Assembly (NCBI GenBank): GCA_028554755.1
Contig: JAPTOF010000016.1
Span: 10,267,001-10,331,000 of the forward strand
Direction: 5' to 3'
Source: Cordia subcordata
Lineage: Eukaryota; Streptophyta; Magnoliopsida; Boraginales; Cordiaceae
Length of the DNA: 64,000 bases
Under the pieces are notes generated by a model, which did no database searches, was not told the DNA's origin, and saw nothing but the letters and a program-made list of their open reading frames with translations. Each line of letters opens with the position of its first letter. The stretch's first letter is position 1. This document shows positions 35,477-47,266 of the stretch, in pieces. Both the position numbers and the translations under genes were made by a program.

Positions 35477-36075
35477 GCCTATAAACAAATTAAAGGGTCA
35501 TTATAATTTTCAACCTTACCTTGTTAACAGGAGATTCCTGAATCTTGGTTCAAAGAAGAAATTGGATTATGTAGGACTCTACTCCAGCACTATAGGGGCT
35601 TAGACCTCTTTTACCTATTCCTATGGCAAGTAGACAGTACGGCCTCCACGGTTTAGGATAAGCTTTTCTTTTAATGATTCTTGTAGCTTGGGAAGACCAA
35701 GTAGGGTATAGCTGGATACTCCTCATGAAGAATCACCTATATGAGTAAGGAGGGTCTGCTCTTAAGAGAATTGAAGGCTAAATTTTCTGAGTACTCATGA
35801 ATATCGGGAGTTGTTCAGGGCCAAAATGAACACAACCATGAGAACTGGTAGTAAATTGGGAGATGCTGTGTGCATGTTGTTGTCATGGTTTACACTAAAG
35901 TTGAACATTTCAAGATCTCAAGTCCACTGGTCGGCGAGTAAATTCGATAGTATTCACTATGGAGGTTCGAAGCCAAAAGCTACCTATCCTGAGGCAGTTT
36001 CTTTCTCCGAACTCTCTCTTGCATCTGCATTTGCATGCTTTGTGGGCAGCTAATTTTCATTCACATGGGGGAATG

Positions 36076-36830
36076 TGAGAATTATGATTTTTGACATAGA
36101 GGTCAAAGCCATTTTGACTCGAATTTGGTTCGGGTCTTGCTTATCTAACGGGTTAGTTTTGTTTCCAGTAATAAGCATGGTATTTACATGTCAAAAATGA
36201 ACTTGTGGTGAATGAGAAATTAGCAATCAAAGTTGGGTTTTTAACTAGTTTGGTTTTAGGATTTTATTCACCTTATAAGGGTATACATGGATAAAAACCC
36301 AAATAGTTTGTAACTGAAAGCCATATAAATCTGGATTAAAGCCCAGAAGTTATGACAATGGTGGTTACAAATTCTCCACTAATGCTGGCATTAACGCTTA
36401 GGAGTTATGGCATATTATGGGAACGGTTTCACCTGTTACATTTCTTAGCATTAATTCCTGAATTGAATGTAGCTGATCACTCTACCACTGTATATATCCG
36501 TTCATTCTAGTAAAGCTATAGGAGACAAAATTCCACTAGTATGAGCATTTTTATTTTCATATAATGCATTTCTATGGAGAGAGTTTTTTACTTACCAGTT
36601 CGCAAGTCCTTGCCGTAGAAGTGCTACTAACCTCAAAAGATATATGGTCGTTGTATCCTAGAAGGGATACGTCACACACCCTTTAGCACTAGTTGAGAGG
36701 GCGTAAATCCCTTAAGGATATCATTTATGAGTCTCGGCTATTTTCAATTGTTTCTTTATTTAGTACCTTTAGTTTAGTTTCTTTATCTATATTTTGAATT
36801 TCTAGGATTTACATACTATTTTCCAAAAAT
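36076..36830 (+). repeat. 3' LTR of the 30.7-kb copia element
   Basis: Preceded by the polypurine tract CACATGGGGGAATG (36062-36075). Starts TGAGAATTATGATTTTTG and aligns with 30734-31474 throughout. Similarity to the inverted relative continues to CCAAAAAT near 36830. Confidence 0.85.
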
Positions 36831-36953
36831 ATCTTTCTTTATTCATGTTTCATTTTAAATAATGTTGCAGGATATTGCCTTTCATTCAGGTACACATGAA
36901 TACGAGGATGTCTACTGTTGAGGAGTAGATCCTTTATAAGGTAAAATGATATC

Positions 36954-38386
36954 GGTAAATGGCACAGTACTCCCTTGAGTTATGCCATAATGTAAAACTA
37001 ATCTCTATAGTTTGAAAATAGGCACCGAAACCCCAATTGTCATAAAAAAAATAGGGCACAATACCCTTTCCGTTAAAAAATTCATTACTTTTAACTATGA
37101 GTGTGCTATACTCACCTAAATTGCACGGGCTTCCTTTTTTAGGTGATAAACTTTGTTTCAGTAAAAAATGCTCTTCTTTAACCATAAGCTGCAACACATA
37201 AGATCAAATCCTGCACTTTGATCAAATTCTTCACAAGTCAATGAACTTGATAACTCTAGTTCACAATAATCAAATGCATCGCGTCACACATAACCATTCT
37301 ACCCAAAGAGTCGTCTTCTTTGCGAGTTCATAATCCCATCAACCCAAAGAGAACCACAACCCTACCCGGACCAAACTCACAATTCAGACCACCAAAATTC
37401 GCACTACTGCTACCAAACGAGCCCTCGTTAGCTAGCGACCACTTTTACGCCATCAAAGCACTGATTAGATGTTGGCAAAAAGTCCTCTGTCACCTCGTGA
37501 TCTTCGAGCTTTTCAAGAGGAAGAGCTATCTGACCCAAAAAAAAATTCCAAGAGTCCCATTGGAGTTTGTATCATACAAGCTAATCATACGCTTGCAATC
37601 CCTTCCAGAATATGATTGCTTATCCCACAACCCCAGCTTAGACAATGCACTTTGAAGCTCCTCACTCGAAATGATGCATCACCATTTAAATCTATCTTCC
37701 AGTGTTGTTTTTTTTTTTTTTTTTTTTTCCTTTTTTTGGTCAAGAAATTAAAAAAGAAAAAACGTTGTGAAGCTGTCATCATCGACGACTGCTTTGCCAG
37801 AGTAGAAGCCTACCGTTTGAATTGTTTTTGGAGAATCCTATTGGTGCCTGCTGTATGATGGTTCGTTGCCGAATTAGGCACCGGTGAAGCTTGAAAGCAG
37901 CGGCCATCGAGCTTCAATGGCATATGACATTCGGGAGGACCAAACCATGCATGTACGGTGTCGTTAGAACCGCACTAACATGAAGAATGCATTGGTGGTG
38001 TCAGCGAGGTGTTTAATGGTCTAGATTAATGTCAGAGAAGCTTTAAAGGAAGTGGCAATGGTGGTGTGGGTTCGATTGTGGATTTGGTTGGGGATGATGA
38101 TCGGAGTGCGGGGTGCTTTTTGTGCAAATGTGTTCTAGTAATTTTGTTTTTGGTTTTTTGGTCAAATGTTCTAGTGATATTAAGAAAAGGGAAATATACA
38201 TCATACCTAATCAATACTCAGGTCATACAAGTCTTGTTATATATTCTGTTAGAGAAAATAAATGGAGTTGAAAAATGGGGGATGTGTGCTTTATTTTTTA
38301 ATAGACAGGGGGTGATGTCTATTTTTTTACCATAGGAACTAATTGTATATTTATAATAAACCACAGGGGTACGGTGCTATTTATCC
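36954..38386. mobile_element. non-autonomous Mutator-like element (MULE), 1.43 kb
   Basis: The ends GGTAAATGGCAC (36954) and GTGCTATTTATCC (to 38386) are inverted repeats. Homology extends inward: AGTACTCCCTTGAGTTAT on the left pairs with the complement of the right AAACCACAGGGGTACGG. Flanks are AATGATATC (36945-36953) and AATAATATC (38387-38395), a 9-bp duplication with one mismatch, as expected for Mutator-like elements. The inside (37120-38150) has no transposase. It contains a T24 run at about 37708 and open frames of up to 111 codons that I do not recognise. Captured gene sequence (Pack-MULE) is possible but not shown. Confidence 0.8.
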
Positions 38387-41359
38387 AATAATATCTTTGC
38401 AATGTAAACTTTGCACTTGTATGTTTTGTTATGTTGTAGTGTTTTAATTACTTGCAAGTACACAAATCTTATGACAATATAGTTCAAGCAAATATGAGGT
38501 CGATCCCACGGGGGCTTGTTATGTGAAGGACAAGTTCTAGACAAAAAGTTGGGATGTCCTAATTTAGCTAGATGAGTTTTATTTGGAAGAATAACTATGA
38601 CAATAAAATAAAATTAAATAACAAAAACTAAACTAGAACAACAATGAAAGCAATTAATTAAACTACGAATTAAGAAATAAGAAATTAAATCTAAAACTAA
38701 ATCAACTAACAAAAGAAATTAAAAGACAAGAATTGCAAAACAAGAATAAAATAAATTAAAATAAAAAAGACTTGTAAGAGAAAATAATGAGAAAGTAAAA
38801 TAACAAGTTAAATTTGCAAGAATAAATGGCTAACGTCTCGGACTCCACTTTGTTAATCCTAATTTCAACTATATTTGAGCATTAATTTTTCCCAAGTTGA
38901 GTACTTGATAATCTCACGGCCAGGCTTCTTTATCATGGAAAATATCATCGGAAAGCTCCGAATTAATAAAAACTAAGGTATGTTTATTGTAATTTCAAAA
39001 AAATCATTAAACTATTAATTGTATTTCAGACTCGAAATCACAATTGATATCCGGCATTAAAAACGAAACTATCAATTGTCAAAAGTTATTTGGAGCATGA
39101 GAAAAACATGATTGAACTCACATAAGAAATTATTTTGAACAATGAATAGGCGAATAAACAATAAACACAAAAGACCAAATTCATGGGAAAAATCAAATCT
39201 CAAATATAGAAGAAGTTAAATTAACAAGGTTTCATCCTAATCTTAGCGAGAAAAACTTAGCCTAGCATGATATGAAAACTAAAAGAATAAATTTCATGCC
39301 CTCAAAATTCACTATCACGAATTTGGAGAGCATAACTAACTCGTCTCTAAAATAGTCATTTACCTTAAAATCACAAGACCTAAAAATTATGTTTTAACCA
39401 TAAGAAGTAAGACCAAAGCATCTAACCACAATAAAACAAAATTCTCAAAGTAAATTTTGGACTTCAAGTCTCCAAATTCAAGTGAACATTACAACAATTA
39501 CTAAAACTCAAAATATAAATTAAAAGCAGAGTTTAGTACTCCTCAAGCTAGACTTAGGCTAGAACTTATAAGTTCTCTATTCTCGCTTGGCTATCAAGTG
39601 TCTCTACCCCACAACCATCCTAATCTTCGTTGTCTGCAAAATAATGAAAGTCAATAGAAAGAATGAGTATTTAACTTAGTAAGTGGAAAGCTTTCCCAAA
39701 AAAATATTTTTTTAACCTTGAAAAAAAATAAAAAATAATTTGTTGATAGAAATTACAATAGACAAAACAAAATAATCATATTAACTTTTTTCAAAACGAG
39801 GCTAAAGTCAAAATTCCACATTTGAAGCTAAAACCAATATCAAAACTAAATAAGCTGTGTTATGGCAAAACAATATGAAAAGTGGTTTATTTCGCCTAAC
39901 CACCAAAGGCGAGTAGGATATCCTCAAAATAATGGTGCACCACACGAAATGATAACAAAGACGGTGTACAATCCCCACCGATGTAAGGGTCACAATAAAC
40001 TTAAGATTTTCCATATGAGAACACAGCCTAGAACAAATAACTGACGTTCCAAGATATTTCTAAAGTGTAAATACGTTACTATATACTTCCAAAACCTATA
40101 TCAAAATACATGTATAGAAAATAAAATATAGGTTCATAACATGTAAGTACAGAAAATAAATTATAGGTTAGTAACGTTTTTTTGGCTTCGCGTTGGAAAA
40201 CGAAAGAAAAGAAATTTTCTTTCTTTGCTAGCTTGACGCAAAGAAGTTGCTTCAGACCAGATATAACATAATTAATTTTTTTGTAAAGAAAATATCAAAC
40301 TAATGATCAAAACCCATGAAGCAGTTTGCTAAAGTCCTGTATGTATATTTATATATATGTAAAAAGGATGCTAAACTAGTGCTTGAAACCAATGCTATGT
40401 GAAGATCCACACATATATAGGTTATGATAATTTTTACTTTTAAGAAAAATGCCACCAAGCTTGTCTTTTGGAAGATACTGAACTCACGAGATTGTTGGTT
40501 TTAAAACTGAAATAAACAATTATTATATGAGCATGACCATGGAAATAACATTCAGGCACTGACTTGTGAGCAAAAGAAACGAACAACTCTCTCCTGGTTT
40601 TGAATTCGATTGTGAAATTCTCGACGGAGTTTTCTGGACATTATTTTACATAATAAAACTAATTAGTAAAATTATAATTACGAAATTAGTTTCTATCAAA
40701 GCTAAATTCAAGAATTAGGATTTCACAAAATAATTATTTTAGGGAAATTTCAAGAACAAGGAAGCTCCTACTTACCTCTGAAGAAGGTTACCAAAGCAAA
40801 AGCCCCAAAAGTAATCAATTAATCACCGCTTATAACCCTAAGATATTGACAATAACCCAAACAAATTATTTCTTTATTCTGATAAGATTTGTCTCAGGTC
40901 TAAATCTCTATTACTATACTATATTATAGACGTTGAATACAACTTCAAACTTACGTCTTACTTCAAAGATCACTACTTAAGCTATCAATCTACCAATCTT
41001 AACTTTTCTCTTCACTATCTGGTTCAGCTAATATAAGTAGAGAAGGAAATGAAAATGTAAAACTATAGAGCCTTTGTAATAGTTTCCTTAAATAAATAGC
41101 TCACTAAATAATCCACTAACCCAATAGTTACAAGGCCTTTAGAACTTCCCATTATCATTAGTTATTATAGCCCACTAAACTTCATAAAATTATGGCCACT
41201 ATTACAATAAATCTGCAAATAAAACATAAAATTAAACTAAATTAAAGGTAAAGAATATGTTACAAGAAATATCTGGCTTTCAAACTTGAAGCAATTCCAA
41301 CTCCATGGCATAAATTACTTGAAAGAAAGAAGAAAAAGAAAAAAAAATATAAAATAGTG

Positions 41360-41368
41360 GTCTAAACT
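41360..41368. repeat. 9-bp target-site duplication of the MULE (left; right copy 47267-47275)
   Basis: GTCTAAACT at 41360-41368 and GCCTAAACT at 47267-47275 differ at one base. The length is that of Mutator-like elements. Both copies lie inside the Athila LTR. Confidence 0.85.
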
Positions 41369-41448
41369 GGATTTTTTTAATCTAAATTTTAAAAGGGCAT
41401 GCAAAACTAACCCCATTCGTAAATGGTTTTGAAAAATAACCCAAACTG
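41369..41448. repeat. left terminal inverted repeat of the MULE
   Basis: Pairs with the complement of 47184-47266 with few differences: a T7 versus A11 run and single substitutions. The conserved block is TTTTAAAAGGGCATGCAAAA. Confidence 0.92.
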
Positions 41449-41453
41449 AAAAC

Positions 41454-41737
41454 GCGTTCCCAGAACGCAGAACGGGCTCGGGGAGTGTGGCCCCGCTCTA
41501 GAAGTGTGCACGCATTCCAGGAGTGCGTTCTGCACTTCTGAAACCCGTTTTCTGGGTTTTCCCTACAACCCTGCCATATTTGATTTGATTCTGATTTGAT
41601 TTGATTGACGGGAAGAGAAAATATTCTTAGCAGCGCATTCTGGGAGTGCGTTTGCAGTATCTGGAATATATTCCTTGCAATCATGCTTTAGTCACTTCAC
41701 ATCACGGGAAATTTCAGAAATCGCACTCCCAGAATGC
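41454..41737. promoter_or_regulatory. left subterminal palindromes of the MULE
   Basis: Four copies of an imperfect 15-bp palindrome: GCGTTCCCAGAACGC (41454-41468), GCATTCCAGGAGTGC (41512-41526), GCATTCTGGGAGTGC (41635-41649) and GCACTCCCAGAATGC (41723-41737). The last is 10 bp upstream of a TATA box. Repeated subterminal motifs often bind transposases; that role is inferred here. Confidence 0.8.
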
Positions 41738-41746
41738 GCTTTTTTG

Positions 41747-41757
41747 CCTATATAAAC
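41747..41757 (+). promoter_or_regulatory. TATA box of the MURA gene
   Basis: CCTATATAAAC lies about 110 bp before the transposase ATG at 41865 and directly after a palindromic motif. It is a good plant TATA box. Confidence 0.65.
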
Positions 41758-41864
41758 CCCAACCCCTTCCTCCACCGGATTATTCAATCCATTACCCATC
41801 ATTCCACTTTCTACCAAATTCATTCAATTTGTCAGTATAAGTTTCTACCAAAGCACCTGAAAGA

Positions 41865-43614
41865 ATGAATTCAACCGATGTTACTGTTCTTTTATACTAC
41901 GGTGGTCCCACAATAATGACCGATTACGGTCTTGATTATAAAAGTCCAAATATACCATGCAAAATCAAAATCCATCCCGATACAACTTACGATCAATTTG
42001 TTTCTCGTGTAATTAGAAAATTAGGGTTGCGTCCGACCATCGATAGGGTTAACTTATGCTATCGTGACCCTAGATGGGATGTTACATTGTAGCATATATA
42101 TTATTATCCAAGTCCAATAATTGATGATGACGATATGCAGAAGATGTATGGCATAGCTCGCTATGAATGGAACTGTTATGTGGCGCACGTAATAGTGGAC
42201 GTTCAGTTCATTCAGTTTAACGACATCTATGTGCCGCAACAAATGCCTGACATCTCGTACCAGTCCAACATGCCGGACCAAAATGCAACACCATCGTATG
42301 AAGAAGAATCCAGGTAGTGTTGTGAGATATAGGTTCGCCGAAGGTTCAACACAGGCTGAAAACATTTTCGACATGGTTTACTCGGGGTTTGGTCCATGCA
42401 TTGTGACGTGAAGGCATTGTAAGCCCGTTAGTTAACTGGACAGCACACACTTGCGGGGAAAGTACAAGGGTCATCTCCTAGTTGTATTAGCCACAGACGC
42501 CAACTGCCAAGTGTTGTCGTTAGCTTTTGCAGTTGTAGACGTAGAGGCAAATCGTACTTGGTCGTGGTTCTTACATTAGTTGCGTGAGAACTTTTTTACC
42601 GGGATGCCCCAAGCATGTGTCATTTTAGATAGGCATGCAGGCATCGCATCTGCAATCAAACGGGTAACACGTGATGGTCAACTTGAAATAAAACATTGCA
42701 TTTGCTTGAGACATCTGAAAAGTAATGTGATGAAAAGATGGTGGAATCAATTCATTAAAGACATGTGTTGGATAACTGGCCAAGAATGTCAAGTACATAA
42801 ACATGTGCATGCAATGAACATTATCCTTACTGTGGACCCTAGTAAGAACGGTGTTGGCAGATGAGTACACAAGTTCCTATCCGATATCCCTGCCGATACA
42901 TGGACCATGAGCGTTGATGGAGGATTCAGATGGGGTGTGATGACCACAAATAATGTCCATTGCTTCAACGGTGTCCTCGTCGGTGCAAGGGAGTTACCTA
43001 TCACAGACCTTGTTACTAATACTTTTATAAAGATAAAAGGTTGCTTTCATGATCGGTTGGTCCATGCCATGCAGTTGGAAAGTGAAGGCCATCGGCTCCC
43101 TCCTAGTGTCAGGGAGCTCTTTAAGAAGTGGGAGACCTCGTCACATCGCCATCACGTACTTAGTTTCAGAGAGGATGGCAGATACCAGGTCGGTCGATTG
43201 CCAGTGTGATGGAACGAGAATCCGTCAAACTAGGTTGTCAACTGGGAAGAAAGTACGTGTACTTGCGACAAGGGGGTTGGATATCATTTGCCATGCTCAC
43301 ATGTGCAAACTGTTGCTTGGTTTAGGGAGTTTAATGTGGAGAACATGATACCTGAACAGCTGACAATGAAATTGTACAAAGAAACCTGTTGATGGACATT
43401 CGAGCCTCTTGGACACCAATTTTATTGGCCTCCAGCGCCTGCATAGATGTTGCATCCGAACCCAAATCGTGTTCGACAGAGAAGAGGACGAGCCGAAGGC
43501 TGGCACATCCCAAACGAGATGGATCACTCGGACCGCCGTGGACAATGAAAGTGTACAACATGTGGTCAACCAGGTTACACTGCTCCAATTTGCCCCAACA
43601 ACCAAAATACGTAA
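41865..43614 (+). pseudogene. MURA-like (MuDR family) transposase
   Basis: Starts MNSTDVTVLLYYGGPTI, followed by a PB1-like N-terminal part (KIKIHPDTTYDQFVSRVIRK). The transposase core is readable across frames. LDSTHLRGKYKGHLLVVLAT (about 42433-42492) holds the first catalytic Asp, and ACVILDRHAGIASAIK (about 42610-42657) holds the second. WSMSVDGGFRWGVMTTNN (about 42900) is the usual MULE motif before the SWIM finger. SWIM-like residues CQCDG ... CHAHMC follow. The C-terminus reads WTFEPLGHQFYWPPAPA, then PNEMDHSD and a zinc knuckle CTTCGQPGYTAPIC, in which the His is Tyr. Lesions: TAG at 42090-42092, and several frameshifts and stops after 42315. Such enzymes cut and paste MULEs by DDE chemistry; this copy cannot. 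Confidence 0.9.
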
Positions 43615-43869
43615 TACGTTATGTTTAGCAGTTGCCACAAGTTCCATATGTAATCATTTTATGTCTATTTGTTTTGACGTTGTAAGGTTATTGTGTAATC
43701 GTTTTATGCTTATTTGTTGTGACGTTGTAATGTTAATGTCTAATTAACATTGTCAGGTAAATGATAACGTGTCTAAAATAAATAAACAAAGCCAAATGAA
43801 AGTCCAATCAACAAAAAATAATATGTCACCAAATACATATGAAAAAAAAGTGCTCGAAAACTGAATACA

Positions 43870-46343
43870 TCATCCAGGTGTGTAATGATCAGGCTCCTTC
43901 CCCCTGGTAGTGCAGTCAGGTAAATGACATCTAACAGGGGATGGTGCGTTGCTTTTTTTGGATAAACGTGTCTGACGTGGCAGAGGCTCCTGTGCTTGTG
44001 GCTATGTGGTTGATGCCTGGGTCGCATGTGCCTCGGATGAATGCGGCGTCAGGTCCTGTTACTCAATACCACTATCCACCAACTGCTCGTGAATGTAGTC
44101 CCGGGACCCCATGTATCTGCTTGGAGACCCCCCCAATGACTCGCTCTGCATCACCTCGTCATCCTCCTCGGCATCATCTGTCTCATCAATCACCGGCCTA
44201 GATGATCCTTCAGCCTCAAACGTACCTTGTCAACCGCCACTAATCTGACCTACACCCCCGCTGGAAAAGTCAACGGGGAACAAACGCCACGTGGGCCGAT
44301 GCAATGGCGGCCGTGTGGGTGGACAATATGCTAGCAATGGTGCATCAGGGGTGAATGGCTGTGATGACCTAGTGGGATACGTGTGAGTGTGTTGCGAAGG
44401 ACGAGCATGATGTGAACAATGCTTTCTATGCTGCTGCAGTGGCTGCATCAGAGGTGCATCGGGCAACTCTTACATGGCTTTTTGCTGTATGAGATGCTCG
44501 TGTTGTGTGTGTCGGAGTGCACTCTCGCTATGCAACTGCATAAGCTGCAAGTGTCGCATCACATGTTCCATCGAATGTGCATCGCCTGGCAGGTCCTCCT
44601 ACTCGTAACGCCTACTCGTAACACTGCAGCAAATCACGAGAATGGTGGACCACATACTGAACAACAGACACCTGTAGGCAACAAAATATATCATATTGTT
44701 GTTAATATCAACTAATAGTCTACAATTTTCATTGAGGAATATAAAAAAGAGTACAAAGGCAGCTCACCAGTGACGTCTCATCACATGCAGACGCCACGTA
44801 ACCATCTCTCCTATGACTTGCACCTGGATGACCGACATATAATATGGTCACCCGACGGTACCAAGTCATGTAAATTCTCAGTGCTGCTGCCGTCGGCACA
44901 TCCTCCACCTATCTATGTAAAACGTGCTACTGCCAATTCTCCCACATCGTCACAACCTCTGTCAGCACATCTCCCTAAACCTTTTCCTTCCCGTCCCTGT
45001 GTTTCTCATGTATAGCCGGATCATAAGGGATTGCCAACCTTAGTCCAAACTGACGCAATACATGATATGAACGGTGTCACTCAACAGTACGCCCAAATAT
45101 CAGCGGGATTCGGGCACGCCAGATGTCGCTGTCGGCAACACAATACGGAGGAAGGTTGCCTAATATCGTCCTGAACAGCTGCCATATGAATTGTAACCAA
45201 AACAAGCACATGTTCAAGAATACAAGATATGAATATTTAATAAAGCACCTTGAGTGTACTACACCTCGTCAGGTTGTAGATGGTCTATAACATCCCGACA
45301 CTCAACTTGACCTGACTTTCCGGATGCATTTGTCATTTCCATTTTCATGTAAAACAGTGCATCTCGTGGAACGCCAGGGCGATGAAACATAGGCTCCAGA
45401 TAATGCTGCTGTCGCTGTAGCCGCTCTCGTGTGGGATGTAGGAGCTGAGGCCGAAAAGCCATGAATCTATCCCATGCAAAAAACTGCAAGCATTAAACAT
45501 TTGTTATGTTGTAATAACACTTGTAATAATAAAGTTAACATACATAAAATCTAAACGTAACTACATGATGCAAACTCGTACCTGGACTAGTGTCACGGCT
45601 TCGCATAAACCCTTACACTGACGGAAGGAGGCGCGGTCAAGCTGCTGGTACAAATATGATGTACAGTCGTGCCCCAGTTGTACTGTTGGATACACTCAAA
45701 GTCTGCCAATAATGGCAACCAGGACAAATTAACGTCATTCGTACTCATGTTCGCAAAAAGGTGACAGCAAATCACGAACCATGCTCACTGCTGCGCCTGG
45801 TACTGAGTGGGGTTATACAGAGTGCCCTGCATCACAAACCTATCTCGCAGCTGGATGAAATTTATCGAGTTTCCCACAATGTCAATACGGTCGGTACCGT
45901 CGTCTGTAACCGCATTCGCATCGATCCCCAACAAATCACAGATCGTGACAACCCAATTGTCTCTCGAGCGTGGGACCGTATCAAGCACTGGAATAGGAAT
46001 ACCAGTGATGGGATGACCCCAATACACGGCCACATCCTGCAAGGTGATGGTAGCCTCCCCTACAGGTAAATGAAATGTGTGGGTCTCTGGCCGCCACCTC
46101 TCTATCATGCCAGCAATCAATCCGCGATTAAGCTGATGGTAGCAGGATTTATAACACTCGTAGAATCCCGTCCCTACCAACTACTACTATACCAATGGGT
46201 GCTCTAGATCATTAAAACAAAATCGATTTGACTTATAGCACCTAAAAGTATTCAAATGGTGTGGATCCTGCAAATATTGCACCCGGTGCTCCAAAAAAGT
46301 GGCACAGTAATGTGGTGTCTACTGGTGCAGGTCGAGTATCCAT
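43870..46343 (-). pseudogene. plant mobile domain (PMD, MAIN/MAIL-like) gene carried by the MULE
   Basis: From ATG at 46343 (MDTRPAPVDTTLLCHFFG) the minus strand shows [16 protein letters not shown], then [20 protein letters not shown] and [14 protein letters not shown] (about 46140-46000), the hallmark of plant mobile domain (aminotransferase-like) proteins. Next is NLSWLPLLADFECIQQYNWG near 45700. After a probable intron of about 110 bp (donor near 45592, acceptor TTGCAG at 45487-45492) comes FFAWDRFMAFRPQLLHP. Further left are IWRARIPLIFGRTVE and a MTWYRRV segment (near 44850). A disordered, acidic C-terminus ends HYTPG-stop at 43870. Several stops occur. PMD proteins include host MAIN/MAIL1 and many transposon-carried copies; their role in transposition is unknown. 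Confidence 0.85.
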
Positions 46344-46379
46344 AATGAGTCCTAAAATAAAAAATAATGATAATGATTA

Positions 46380-46716
46380 ACTAAGTATACTTGACTCTAA
46401 ACATTAAATCTCTAATTTTATCAAATAATAATAATGATAACACTAATCTTATTAATAATAATATCAATAATAGTATTAATAATAATAAAAAGGAAACATT
46501 AATCGTCCATCATCATCATAATCATAATAATAAATAATTATAATAATATCAATAACAGTAATAATAAATTTAATAATAGCATCTAACATATAACATTAAT
46601 CATAAAAATAATAATATTGTTAATAATAATGATAATCTTAATAATAATAATTATGATAACATTTATTATTAATAATATTCATATAGTAATAATACGATTA
46701 ATAATGATGATCGTAC

Positions 46717-46757
<41 letters not shown>

Positions 46758-46770
46758 TTAATTCTATTTC
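46380..46770. repeat. AAT-rich microsatellite region in the MULE
   Basis: About 390 bp consist mostly of AAT/ATA units, with a pure (AAT)n run near 46717-46757. It lies upstream of the PMD gene on the minus strand. Open frames across it (poly-Ile/Met) are artefacts. Confidence 0.92.
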
Positions 46771-47097
46771 TAATGATCATGCTGAAATTATGTTCAAAAA
46801 CTTAATCTATAATTCTAACAACAATTAAAATAAAAATTCACACAAAATAAAATTAACTATCAAAACAAAAATTATACAATCTAAGAACAAATTACATAAC
46901 TTAAAATGTTAAATACAATTGCAAAAAATAACTTAAAATAAAGATAACTTACAAGATCAAGGCTATATTCCCGCAATGACACTGAAAAAACTAAAAATTT
47001 CGTATGTGGGGGGGTGGGTTGGGAGAATTTTTTTCAAAATGCAAAGATCAGAATGAGAGGAAAAGGGCTGAAGTTTCGAATTTAAGGAACGCGGGCC

Positions 47098-47180
47098 GCG
47101 TTCTGGGAACGCGGGCTTCGTTCATCCTTCCGTTACACTTCGCGTTTCGCGTTCTGAGAATGCGTAAAACACGTTCCCAG
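47098..47180. promoter_or_regulatory. right subterminal palindromes of the MULE
   Basis: GCGTTCTGGGAACGC (47098-47112), GCGTTCTGAGAATGC (47149-47163) and the half-decayed ACGTTCCCAG (47171-47180) match the left-end motif. The right cluster lies within 90 bp of the terminal repeat, mirroring the left. Confidence 0.8.
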
Positions 47181-47183
47181 AAC

Positions 47184-47266
47184 CAGTTTGGGTCATTTTT
47201 CAAAATCGTTTACGAATGGGGTTAGTTTTGCATGCCCTTTTAAAATTTAGGTAAAAAAAAAAATCC
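47184..47266. repeat. right terminal inverted repeat of the MULE
   Basis: Complement of 41369-41448, ending AAAATCC at 47266, directly before the target-site duplication. Confidence 0.92.

Larger units (their letters stand above)
30734..36830 (+). mobile_element. decayed Ty1/copia retrotransposon with 0.74-kb LTRs
   Basis: LTR copies begin TGAGAATTATGATTTTTG at 30734 and 36076 and share sequence to at least TTTACA (31474 and 36813). The internal region carries copia gag, integrase, reverse transcriptase and RNase H remnants. Candidate 5-bp flanks are ATCTA (30729-30733) and ATCTT (36831-36835), one mismatch, if the 3' LTR ends at 36830. The 3' end of the LTR is uncertain, because an inverted relative at 56525-57370 ends about 11 bp later. 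No TGGTATCAGAGC-type primer-binding site is visible. The first 240 bp of the LTRs differ at roughly 9% of sites by eye. Confidence 0.85.
41369..47266 (+). mobile_element. autonomous-type MULE with MURA and plant-mobile-domain genes
   Basis: Terminal inverted repeats of about 80 bp (41369-41448 and 47184-47266) begin GGATTTTTTT and share AAAAGGGCATGCAAAACTAA and ACCCCATTCGTAAA. A 9-bp target-site duplication flanks them. Inside, a MuDR-type transposase gene runs rightward (41865-43614) and a plant-mobile-domain gene runs leftward from the right side (46343-43870), so the genes converge. A 15-bp palindromic motif recurs near both ends. Both genes are broken, so the copy is inactive. The insertion postdates the Athila insertion. 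Confidence 0.9.

Noticed and set aside
46617..46805. Open frame rich in Ile/Met
   Set aside because: It is the translation of an AAT microsatellite.
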